Positions 44,293 to 51,830 of a stretch of 64,000 nt of DNA are shown here, piece after piece. The position numbers were made by a program, and so were the translations under genes. Position 1 is the stretch's first letter. Each line of letters starts with the position of its first letter. The stretch covers positions 53,594 to 117,593 of the forward strand of contig NZ_JAMBOL010000014.1 of the NCBI RefSeq assembly GCF_023715605.1. The letters are read 5' to 3'. This DNA is from Halalkalibacter oceani. GTDB taxonomy: Bacteria > Bacillota > Bacilli > Bacillales > Bacillaceae_D. The notes under the pieces are model-generated. The model searched no databases and had not been told where the DNA came from. It saw only the letters and a list, made by a program, of their open reading frames with translations.

Positions 44293-45249
44293 ATATCCCG
44301 CCTCGTAGTCTATGACATTTAGAGAGGGCTGGTTGCCGGCTAAATAGCTTTTGAGGTTTGGCAGTAAGATGTCCTCGATTAACCGCCGGGCATAATGTTC
44401 GGTGGCTCCGGCTGTGTGCGGCGTAATGATTACCTGTTCCATTTCCCAGAGAGGACTGTCCGCCGGAAGCGGCTCGGTTGAGACAACATCGAGTCCGGCG
44501 CCGGCAAGCTGCTCCTGCTGCAAGGCTGTAATCAGGCTTTCTTCGTCGACAATATCCCCGCGGCCAATATTGATGAAAAACGCCGAGCGCTTCATCTTGG
44601 CAAACTGTTCTTCACCAAAGAGGTGATGCGTTTCTTTTGTGAGCGGGAGGGTAACAACAACATAATCACATTTTGGCAGGATCGAGTTTAATTCATCAAT
44701 CGGATACATCTCATCAACATAATCCGTTGGCTTCGCCGACCGTCTGACACCAAGCACGGTCATTCCGAATGCTTTGGCGATTTTCGCTGTTTCTTTTCCA
44801 ATCGCCCCTACGCCGATAATGCCGATGGTTTTTTGATGAAGCTCAAGACGGATGGAGCCGTCGTGCCACACTTTCTTTTGCTGGTTTCTGACATACGTAT
44901 GGATGTTGCGGGTAAGAGCAAGCATGAGGGCAAATACTGTTTCAGAAATAGGATAGGCGTGAACACCATTCCCGCCGGTGACGAGGATATCGCGCTCTTT
45001 GAGCTTGGATAATGGCAGGTTATTGACGCCAGCCGTCCATGATTGGAGCCAGCGAAGCGCTGCCGGCTGCTCCAGACAGGCCGAGGCCATTTCTTTCTTC
45101 CAGCCGACAATAATTTCGGCCTGGTTCAATTTGTCATGCCAAACTTCCTTGTTTCTTCCACTGATTATATTCCAATCCGGGAGAGCGTCTTTGACTTTGT
45201 TCAGCAATCCTTTCTCGATGTCCTGGGTAATAATAAGTGTTCGGGTCAT
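44290..45249 (-). CDS. D-2-hydroxyacid dehydrogenase (NAD-dependent)
   Basis: Oxidoreductase of the D-2-hydroxyacid dehydrogenase family, 319 residues. NAD-binding motif GIIGVGAIGKETAKIAKAFG near residue 145, catalytic Arg in INIGRGDIVDE near 228, Glu in GLDVVSTEPL near 257, and His in ITPHTAGATEH near 278. AAAGGAG precedes the start. The first strand lacks the usual catalytic domain start but length is normal. It stands alone; glyoxylate, hydroxypyruvate or phenylpyruvate reduction are typical family reactions. Confidence 0.88.
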   Translation of the reverse strand: MTRTLIITQDIEKGLLNKVKDALPDWNIISGRNKEVWHDKLNQAEIIVGWKKEMASACLEQPAALRWLQSWTAGVNNLPLSKLKERDILVTGGNGVHAYPISETVFALMLALTRNIHTYVRNQQKKVWHDGSIRLELHQKTIGIIGVGAIGKETAKIAKAFGMTVLGVRRSAKPTDYVDEMYPIDELNSILPKCDYVVVTLPLTKETHHLFGEEQFAKMKRSAFFINIGRGDIVDEESLITALQQEQLAGAGLDVVSTEPLPADSPLWEMEQVIITPHTAGATEHYARRLIEDILLPNLKSYLAGNQPSLNVIDYEAGY

Positions 45250-45378
45250 TGGGAATCTCCTTTCGTTATTGATACTGGGACATATTTGCTATAATTTATT
45301 ATACCGTTTTATCGCTTTCTTTTGAAAGAAAGACAAATCGTGGAACCGGCGCTCAGCTGGAAGGAAGGAGAGAGAACG

Positions 45379-45966
45379 ATGAAGGTTCAGCCATTACCGC
45401 AATCGTTTTTTGAGCAGCCTACTCTTGAGCTGGCGAAAGGGCTGCTTGGGAAACTGCTCGTGAAAGAGAGCGCTTCAGGTACGGCCTCCGGCTGGATTGT
45501 GGAAACGGAAGCGTATATAGGACCGGGTGATCGCGCGGCGCACAGCTTTGGCAACCGGCGCACGCCGCGAACGGAAATCATGTTTGCCGCCCCGGGTTAT
45601 GTGTATACATATGTGATGCACACCCATTGTCTCGTCAATGTCGTTTCCGGCAAAGTTGATCAACCGGAGGCGGTGCTGATTCGCGCGGTTGAGCCGTATC
45701 AGGGACTGGAGCTAATGTATGAGAGACGCGGAGAGAAGAAAAAAGAACAGGAGTTGACGAACGGACCAGGTAAGCTGACGAAGGCGCTCGGCATCGACCG
45801 CAACGATTATGGGAGGCGGTTTGTTGAGCCTCCTTTGTATATTGCCAAAGGCCGACAGCCTGGAATCATTATGAGCGGTCCGCGGATCGGGATTGATAAT
45901 AGCGGTGAAGCAAGGGAATATCCGTGGCGGTTTTGGGTGAAAGGGAACCGGTTTGTTTCACGATAA
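45379..45966 (+). CDS. DNA-3-methyladenine glycosylase (AAG/MPG family)
   Basis: Removes alkylated purines from DNA. The 195-residue protein has the catalytic region WIVETEAYIGPGDRAAHSF (Glu is the base), the PRTEIMFAAPGYVYTYVMH stretch, and NGPGKLTKALGI. The ATG at 45379 follows AAGGAGAG; an upstream in-frame ATG would add 19 residues unlike the family. It stands alone and is followed by a terminator. Confidence 0.93.
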   Translation: MKVQPLPQSFFEQPTLELAKGLLGKLLVKESASGTASGWIVETEAYIGPGDRAAHSFGNRRTPRTEIMFAAPGYVYTYVMHTHCLVNVVSGKVDQPEAVLIRAVEPYQGLELMYERRGEKKKEQELTNGPGKLTKALGIDRNDYGRRFVEPPLYIAKGRQPGIIMSGPRIGIDNSGEAREYPWRFWVKGNRFVSR

Positions 45967-45968
45967 AG

Positions 45969-46005
45969 ATGAGCAGGAGAGCGTTTCTTTCCTGCTCATT
46001 TTTCT
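45969..46005 (+). terminator. Terminator after the glycosylase gene
   Basis: ATGAGCAGGA pairs with TCCTGCTCAT and is followed by a T-run. Confidence 0.88.
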
Positions 46006-46188
46006 TTGTAAGCAAAGCCGGTGGCTGCTTTGAAAAAACGTTGCAATTCTCGTTAAGTGGAAATCGGCAAAGCTGCTGGATGACCGCGCAAATGGATGGG
46101 GGAAATGATCTGGTATTGGATGGTTATTATCGCTCAATCACTTATTATAATAGTGGTTAAGTCGGAATTAGTGAGGAGTGAGTCAGGT

Positions 46189-46296
46189 ATGGCAACCATT
46201 CGCCCGGTGTTGGCGGCTTTTGTCCAGCAGAGGCGTGCCGGCGAGGATTTCGGTTCCTATTGGCGGCGGGCCGGAGCTGGTATCCATCTCTGTTAA
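46189..46296 (+). pseudogene. Possible 3' remnant of a nitrite/sulfite reductase gene
   Basis: A 35-codon frame reads IRPVLAAFVQQRRAGEDFGS then YWRRAGAG. This resembles the C-terminal end of ferredoxin-type nitrite or sulfite reductases, where an F-x-x-x-R-x-x-GE-x-FGDF-like stretch is followed by R-x-G. No other part of such a gene is visible. GAGGAGTG precedes its ATG, so it could also be a short peptide. The rest of 46006-46418 shows no feature. Confidence 0.3.
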
Positions 46297-46418
46297 CAGG
46301 TAGAGAGAAATTGCGGTCGCCGGATGGAGTTACGACGGCTGATTGCGCATCCGTGGAGAGAAAGCAGTTTCAGTGGCAGGAGAAGAAGTGGGGAGAACGT
46401 TTAGAGAGGGATGGTAAA

Positions 46419-47375
46419 ATGAAAAAACGTCAAGTTCACGTTGCTGTAGTCCAGGCGGCGCCTACCTTATTTGATAAGCAGGTCGCCTTGGAGCTAATCG
46501 GAAAAAGAACGAGAGAGGCGGCCGGCCAGGGGGCGGAGCTAATTGTCTTTCCCGAGGTTTTCCTTCCGGGTTATCCGCGCGGCCTTAGCTTCGGCGCGCG
46601 GGTCGGCAGCCGGACTGCCGGGGGACGCAAGGACTGGCAGCGTTATTGGGACAGCGCGATTCAGGTTCCAGGACCGGAAACGGAGGTACTGGCTGAGCTG
46701 GCAAAGGAGCTGGAAGTTTATGTAGTGATTGGCGTAGTCGAGCAGGATCAGGAGTTCAGCACGGGGACATTGTATAATTCCATCATCTATTTCGGGCCTG
46801 AAGGGACGTTGCTGGGCAAGCATCGCAAGCTCGTTCCGACCGGCTCGGAGCGCTTGCTGTGGGGACAGGGGGACGGCAGCACATTGACCGTTATTGATAC
46901 CCCGTTTGGCAGAATAGGAGGGTTGATCTGCTGGGAAAACTATATGCCGCTTGCCAGAACAGCGATGTACGCACAGGGGGTTGATATTTATATTACGCCG
47001 ACGGCCGATGCCCGCGACTCGTGGCAGTCGACGATTCGTCATATTGCCTGCGAAGGGCGCTGCTACGTGCTTTCCAGCAATCAATTTGCGACGAAGTCGA
47101 CGTACCCTGCCGACCTGGCGTACTACGACGACATTCATGAAGACGATGATGTACTCAGCCGGGGTGGCAGCGCCATTGTCGATCCGCTTGGTGAGTACGT
47201 CGTCGAACCGCTCTATCATGAAGAAGGGATATTGTTTGCGACGCTTGAGCTGGATAAAGTGACGCAAAGCCGGTTTGATTTTGATGTGGTCGGTCATTAC
47301 AGCCGTCCGGATGTTTTCCAGCTTATCGTCAATGATCAAAAGCAGGCGATTGTCAGGAAGAAACATTCCGATTGA
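46419..47375 (+). CDS. Nitrilase (carbon-nitrogen hydrolase)
   Basis: Hydrolyses a nitrile to acid and ammonia, or acts on a related amide. The 318-residue protein has the Glu-Lys-Cys triad: Glu in LIVFPEVFLPGYPRG near residue 43, Lys in GKHRKLVPTGSERL near 128, and Cys in GGLICWENYMPLART near 162. The CWENYMPL form is typical of true nitrilases rather than amidases. The ATG at 46419 follows GAGAGGGATGG; an upstream extension of 53 residues is not conserved-looking. It is monocistronic. Confidence 0.9.
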   Translation: MKKRQVHVAVVQAAPTLFDKQVALELIGKRTREAAGQGAELIVFPEVFLPGYPRGLSFGARVGSRTAGGRKDWQRYWDSAIQVPGPETEVLAELAKELEVYVVIGVVEQDQEFSTGTLYNSIIYFGPEGTLLGKHRKLVPTGSERLLWGQGDGSTLTVIDTPFGRIGGLICWENYMPLARTAMYAQGVDIYITPTADARDSWQSTIRHIACEGRCYVLSSNQFATKSTYPADLAYYDDIHEDDDVLSRGGSAIVDPLGEYVVEPLYHEEGILFATLELDKVTQSRFDFDVVGHYSRPDVFQLIVNDQKQAIVRKKHSD

Positions 47376-47446
47376 AGGATGCCCCATGTGCAAACAGGGA
47401 AAATCCGCCTCGCTTTCGCCCTGGCTGCAAACGGAAAAATCAACCG

Positions 47447-47502
47447 AAAAAAGCTGTCCCGGAAAGGTCATCTTTCAACCTTTCTGAGACAGCTTTCTTT
47501 TG
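47447..47502 (+). terminator. Terminator after the nitrilase gene
   Basis: AAAGCTGTC with GAAAGGT pairs with ACCTTTC and GACAGCTTT, then TCTTTT. Confidence 0.85.
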
Positions 47503-47582
47503 AGAGGCAGGGAAAATCCGTCTGTGACGTTTTCCAATTGCTTGTCTTATTTCTGTTCGTTCCTGCTCACTTCACAGGCCGA

Positions 47583-47906
47583 TTACGCTTCACTTGCTGC
47601 TTTGTCAGAAGCCGCAGTTTCGGCCTTGATCATTTTAGCGTCGAAAATAAACGGGCCAAACGGCACGACAGAGGCGACGACTGCGAGCAGTCCTTTCATG
47701 AACGACCAACGGAAGGCGATCATCAGATAGGCGACAGCAAGCAAGTAAATTACGAATAGAATACCATGCGCCATTCCTGTTACGGTGACAGCGAGCGGCA
47801 TATCAAACCAATATTTTAACGGCATGGCAATTCCAAGCAACAGTAAGAAGGAGATGCCTTCCAAATAGCTGATGATTCTAAAACCTTTTAATGAGGCACT
47901 CACCAA
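47583..47906 (-). CDS. DUF3817 family membrane protein
   Basis: 107 residues with three hydrophobic segments. The family pattern is clear: RIISYLEGISFLLLLGIAMP at the start, LKYWFDMPLAVTVTGMAHGI and later VPFGPFIFDAKM. It starts at TTG (or the adjacent GTG) after AAGGAG. Function of the family is unknown. Monocistronic. Confidence 0.85.
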   Translation of the reverse strand: MVSASLKGFRIISYLEGISFLLLLGIAMPLKYWFDMPLAVTVTGMAHGILFVIYLLAVAYLMIAFRWSFMKGLLAVVASVVPFGPFIFDAKMIKAETAASDKAASEA

Positions 47907-48055
47907 TAATCAACTCCTTTTATAATAAGAAAAAGTAGATGGTGGTTGTGTTGCATAGCATCCATACCAAGTATAACAGCTTTTTCTTAGTGGAGAGAGC
48001 CGTGAATGCGGCAATCCGGTGGATTTTTTGTGAAAACGTGACAGCAGCCAGCTGA

Positions 48056-49447
48056 TCATGCTTTTAACTGACCGAGCAGCTGTTGGTAAGCGGCCGCCTC
48101 TTCATGTTTACCGAGCTTTTGATAGGTTTTCACAAGCCATTCAAGCGGAGCTGATTCGTCTGGGCGCAGCTCCATGTCCCAGCTGAAGCAGTCGATCGCC
48201 TTTTCATACTGTTCAAATTCGAAATAGAACCGCCCCAGTTCCAGCTGGTTGTCAGCTTCTTCTTCGAGCCTCAGCACTTGAGCGAGCCGTTGCTCCAACG
48301 GTTGCAATGTGGCGTGTTTGGCATTTTTGAGCCAGTCGTGCAGTTCTTTTAGTTGGTAGCGCTGCAGCAGGACCGGAAGCGAGAGCTGGATGATCCGCTC
48401 AAGCACAGCAGGATGGCCGCGAAGCAGCTTGAATAATCGCTTTGAGACCTTTTTGGACAGTAGATTGTCCGGAACTGCCGTAAGCTGGCACCACATGTCA
48501 GGCAGTTGCATGAGCTCTTGCTTGGAAAGAAGGAAAGAATGTGTTAACAGTAGCTCGATCGCTTTGTCATATTCGTTTTGCTCGGTCAGGAAGTGGAAGA
48601 CGTGAGCATGAAGTCCGCTTTCAGCAGGGACGCTTTCTGTCAAGGCGAGGAGGCAATGCAGGCAATCCTGCGCGTTAAAAGAAGATTGATAAGCGGTGAT
48701 CAGGGTCGCAAGGGATGCTTCGGACGGGTTTTGTTTGTAGCTGTCGGTTTGCAGGACAAGAAGGTTGAGCGTGTTTTTCTGTTTTTTATAGAGAGCCGTT
48801 AGCAGGTTGTCGTCCTGCTTTTTGATGTAACGGATGAAGGCTTTCTGTTCAACGTACAAAGGATCGGTGTCCAGCAGCGAGGTTAAAGGCGCCTGATACA
48901 GTTCGGCTGCTTTTGTATAGTCCGGATGGATGATCGTCGCGTGCAGCCAATCCTGCTTATAGCCACGCAGGCGCAGAAGGGTGGCAAGGCGAAAGGCGTT
49001 GTTCAGCTGACCGTTGCGTCGGTAAGAAAAAAAGAGATCTTTCAATGAGTTTTCGAGTTCCTTCGGGGTCAAAGCGTGATCGAAATAGGAGAAAATAAGC
49101 GCAGTTTCCTCAGGTGGCAAGGACCGTTTCAAACGAGGCAAAAGCTGTGGCAGGCCATCGGCGTGCAGCGTTTCAGACGGGTCAGCGAGTAAGGAAAAAA
49201 ACGGTGCTGCCTGTTCAACGTGCAGGCCTCGTCTTTCGGCCAAATCTAAAAAGGTTCCCGGCTCCGCCGTCGGCTGTGGAAGAGCGGTAAGGAATTGATT
49301 ATGATAAAAATAGAGGAGATAGCGTTCGGCACTTGTCTTTTCGACGCACTCCACTAATGTACATTGCTGAAAAACCGTTATTTTATCAGGCTCAATCTTT
49401 TTACTCTGCTTATTGATGATCAGGGTCCAAACATATGAAGTATTCAC
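48056..49447 (-). CDS. TPR-like repeat protein of unknown function
   Basis: 463 residues, probably soluble and helical. C-terminal residues 390-463 contain tetratricopeptide-like repeats (QLELGRFYFEFEQYEKAIDC then LEWLVKTYQKLGKHEEAAAY). The middle is rich in Leu and helix-repeat-like. The GTG at 49447 is chosen because AAGGAGG lies 6 nt before it. The family is not recognised with certainty. It is divergent from the methyltransferase gene at 49587. Confidence 0.7.
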   Translation of the reverse strand: MNTSYVWTLIINKQSKKIEPDKITVFQQCTLVECVEKTSAERYLLYFYHNQFLTALPQPTAEPGTFLDLAERRGLHVEQAAPFFSLLADPSETLHADGLPQLLPRLKRSLPPEETALIFSYFDHALTPKELENSLKDLFFSYRRNGQLNNAFRLATLLRLRGYKQDWLHATIIHPDYTKAAELYQAPLTSLLDTDPLYVEQKAFIRYIKKQDDNLLTALYKKQKNTLNLLVLQTDSYKQNPSEASLATLITAYQSSFNAQDCLHCLLALTESVPAESGLHAHVFHFLTEQNEYDKAIELLLTHSFLLSKQELMQLPDMWCQLTAVPDNLLSKKVSKRLFKLLRGHPAVLERIIQLSLPVLLQRYQLKELHDWLKNAKHATLQPLEQRLAQVLRLEEEADNQLELGRFYFEFEQYEKAIDCFSWDMELRPDESAPLEWLVKTYQKLGKHEEAAAYQQLLGQLKA

Positions 49448-49586
49448 CCAATCCCTCCTTTTTTTTAAGTGTACCATACTCTAGGGCTGATTTCCTGAGT
49501 GACTTTTTGACCTGCTTAGGGAAAGGAAGCTGTTTATGGTAAGATGAGAACAGAAAACAGCTAATGAAGAGTAAGGTTGGATCGTA

Positions 49587-50786
49587 ATGACAAAAGAACA
49601 AACAGCAGTGATCAAACAGCGTTACGCGGCGAAATTGAAAAATGGCTATCCGCTCATTGAGAAATCAGCGTTCGACCAGCCGTTTATCGATTCGCTTCAA
49701 GAAGGAACGCTGCTGCGGCTGCTTGATGAAAAGGGTGCTTTTCTCGGCAAAGGGTATTTTGGCCGGCAAAATAAAGGAGTAGGCTGGGTGCTGACAAGAA
49801 AGCAGGGCGAGGAGATTGATCGTCCCTTCTTTCAATCCCGCCTCAAGGCGGCCTTTGACAAGCGGGCCGCGCTGAAGGCTGATGATCAGACGACGGTTTT
49901 TCGCCTATTTAACGGCGAGGGTGACGGAATCGGCGGATTGACGATCGATTACTATGATCGGTTTTATTTGTGCACCTGGTACAGCGAGGGGATCTATTCG
50001 TTTCGCAAAGAAGTTTACGAGGCGCTGCAATCAATCGTGACGTGCAAAGGGATTTATGAGAAAAAACGTTTCTCGGCGAAAGGGCAGTACGTGGAAGACG
50101 ATGATTTCGTCAGCGGCGAGCGAGGCGAATTTCCATTGTTGGTCAAGGAGAATGGCATGACGTTCGCTGTGTATTTGAATGATGGGCCGATGACCGGGGT
50201 TTTTCTTGACCAGCGTGATGTTCGCAAACGGATTCGCGATCACTATGCCGACGGCAAGGATGTGTTGAATACATTTTCCTATACGGGAGCGTTTTCGGTT
50301 GCGGCCGCTTTAGGAGGAGCGCGAAAAACGACAAGCGTCGATCTCGCCAAACGAAGTTTACCAAAAACAATTGAACAGTTCAGTGTCAATCAAATTGATT
50401 ATGAAGCACAGGATATTGTCGTGATCGATGTGTTTCAGTATTTCTCCTACGCCCGCAAAAAAGGAAAGACGTTTGATTTGGTTATTCTTGACCCGCCAAG
50501 CTTTGCCCGCTCGAAAAAAAGAACGTTCAGCGCGCAGAAGGATTATACCGGTTTGCTGCAGGAAGCGATTGCCTTAACGAGGAAAAATGGTTTGATTGTC
50601 GCCTCGACCAATTGCAGCCTTTTTTCGATGAAAAAGTTTCACTCCTTTATTCGCGAAGCTTTTTCACGTGAAGGAGTCAGCTATGAGCTGATGGAGCAAT
50701 ACAGTCTGCCTGACGATTTCCGCACGACGAAGGCCTTCCCTGAGGGAGATTATTTAAAGGTTGTCTTTCTGAAAAGGCTCAGCTGA
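49587..50786 (+). CDS. Class I SAM-dependent rRNA methyltransferase (RlmI/YwbD-like)
   Basis: 399 residues with an N-terminal PUA-like domain (about 1-75), a central extension and a C-terminal Rossmann methyltransferase. Seen are VLNTFSYTGAFSVAAALGGA (SAM motif I), TSVDLAKRS, and the catalytic LVILDPPSFARSK. These match 23S rRNA cytosine-5 methyltransferases of the RlmI group. The start has no strong binding site but fits the family start. It is monocistronic. Confidence 0.9.
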   Translation: MTKEQTAVIKQRYAAKLKNGYPLIEKSAFDQPFIDSLQEGTLLRLLDEKGAFLGKGYFGRQNKGVGWVLTRKQGEEIDRPFFQSRLKAAFDKRAALKADDQTTVFRLFNGEGDGIGGLTIDYYDRFYLCTWYSEGIYSFRKEVYEALQSIVTCKGIYEKKRFSAKGQYVEDDDFVSGERGEFPLLVKENGMTFAVYLNDGPMTGVFLDQRDVRKRIRDHYADGKDVLNTFSYTGAFSVAAALGGARKTTSVDLAKRSLPKTIEQFSVNQIDYEAQDIVVIDVFQYFSYARKKGKTFDLVILDPPSFARSKKRTFSAQKDYTGLLQEAIALTRKNGLIVASTNCSLFSMKKFHSFIREAFSREGVSYELMEQYSLPDDFRTTKAFPEGDYLKVVFLKRLS

Positions 50787-50823
50787 CGGAGGCCGCTGAA
50801 AAGCGTCCTTTTTCGTAACTCGC

Positions 50824-50859
50824 AGCTGCTGAAAAAGTGAAAATCGTATTATTTCAGCA
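50824..50859 (+). repeat. Dispersed structured repeat, copy E (hairpin module only)
   Basis: AGCTGCTGAAAAAGTGAAAA then TCGTATTATTTCAGC, nearly identical to 5377-5410. The nested-stem module is absent. It lies between the methyltransferase gene and the guanidine riboswitch promoter. Confidence 0.75.
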
Positions 50860-50889
50860 ACTTCAGCTGACGAGCCGCTTCGGGAGAGG

Positions 50890-50918
50890 TTGACTTGATC
50901 TGAGGCTTTGTTCATAAT
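50890..50918 (+). promoter_or_regulatory. Promoter of the guanidine riboswitch operon
   Basis: TTGACT and CATAAT are separated by 17 nt, about 23 nt before the aptamer. Confidence 0.7.
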
Positions 50919-50940
50919 AAGGGCAATATGATAAAAGGTT

Positions 50941-51066
50941 TTCTAGGGTTCCGCGTCAACCGGCGGTCTGGACCGAGAGAAAACGCACAGGCTCGGCAGT
51001 CTGTGACACGGAGGGATAAAAGCCCGGGAGAATTCTGTTAAGACAGAAGGCTCCCGGGCTTTTTCT
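50941..51066 (+). ncRNA. Guanidine-I (ykkC) riboswitch with terminator
   Basis: The aptamer shows the conserved ykkC elements CTAGGGTTCCG, GGTCTGGACCGAGAGA, ACGGAGGGATAAAAGCCCGG and a following GGGAGA. The expression platform is a terminator, AGCCCGGGAG paired with CTCCCGGGCT and followed by T residues, overlapping the aptamer 3' side. Guanidine binding should prevent termination and allow the downstream exporter genes to be made. Confidence 0.96.
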
Positions 51067-51095
51067 GTGAGGAGAAGTAAGAGGGGAGAATGATG

Positions 51096-51443
51096 ATGAA
51101 AGGATCTTTGGAATGGCTGATGGTCGTGGTGGCGTCCGTTTTTGAGGTTGGCTGGGTCATCGGCCTGAAATATGCCGCTACGACGGGAGAGTGGGCGCTG
51201 ACCACAGTAGCGATCATCGTCAGCTTCGGCCTGCTCATCCGGGCAGGTCAGCGTTTGCCTGTTGGCACGGTATATGCGGTTTTCGTCGGCCTCGGCACGG
51301 CGGGAACGGTGACGATGGATATTCTGATATTCGGTGAACCGTTACGCTTATCCGTGCTGTTGTTTCTGGCGCTTTTGCTTGCTGGCATTTTCGGGTTAAA
51401 AGCGGCAACAAGCACGGAGGAAGTCGAGAAGGAGGGTAACTAA
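51096..51443 (+). CDS. ykkC: Guanidine exporter subunit YkkC (SMR family)
   Basis: Small multidrug resistance-type protein of 115 residues with four helices and the essential Glu in VFEVGWVIGLKYA. Behind a guanidine-I riboswitch, such pairs export guanidine. Three ATGs occur in a row; the one at 51096 is 7 nt from GAGGGGAG. It ends one base before its partner gene starts. A C-terminal charged tail follows the last helix. Confidence 0.92.
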   Translation: MKGSLEWLMVVVASVFEVGWVIGLKYAATTGEWALTTVAIIVSFGLLIRAGQRLPVGTVYAVFVGLGTAGTVTMDILIFGEPLRLSVLLFLALLLAGIFGLKAATSTEEVEKEGN

Positions 51444-51444
51444 G

Positions 51445-51762
51445 ATGGCGTGGTTGTATGTGATCCTTGCCGGCATCTTTGAGATGCTCGGGGTGACGAT
51501 GATGAACCAGTTTCATAAGAGCAAATCTGCCGCCAGCCTGCTTGCGTTATTCGCCGCATTTGCGATCAGTTTCTTTTTGTTGTCGCTGGGGCTGAAAACG
51601 TTGCCGATGGGGACGGCCTACGCGATCTGGACCGGAATTGGGGCGGCTGGCGGAGCGCTTATCGGAATGCTTTTTTACGGCGAGGCGAGAAGCATCACCC
51701 GGATGGTCTGTTTAAGTCTGATCATCACCGCTGTAATCGGCTTGAAGCTCGTCACGGCATAA
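51445..51762 (+). CDS. ykkD: Guanidine exporter subunit YkkD (SMR family)
   Basis: SMR protein of 105 residues with four helices and the essential Glu in ILAGIFEMLGVTMMNQ. It probably forms a hetero-oligomer with YkkC in the membrane, exporting guanidinium for protons. AAGGAGGG precedes the start. Confidence 0.92.
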   Translation: MAWLYVILAGIFEMLGVTMMNQFHKSKSAASLLALFAAFAISFFLLSLGLKTLPMGTAYAIWTGIGAAGGALIGMLFYGEARSITRMVCLSLIITAVIGLKLVTA

Positions 51763-51830
51763 GTGATTAGCTGGGGAAAGACAGATCATGTATACTGAAA
51801 AGAAGTGATCTGTTGAGAAAGGATGTTTTT

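Noticed and set aside
46006..46418. Possible T-box or other riboswitch before the nitrilase gene
   Set aside because: No T-box sequence, anti-terminator or terminator next to the start codon could be found.
47379..47759. 126-codon plus-strand frame across the nitrilase terminator and the DUF3817 gene
   Set aside because: It reads through a terminator and is antisense to a recognised family.
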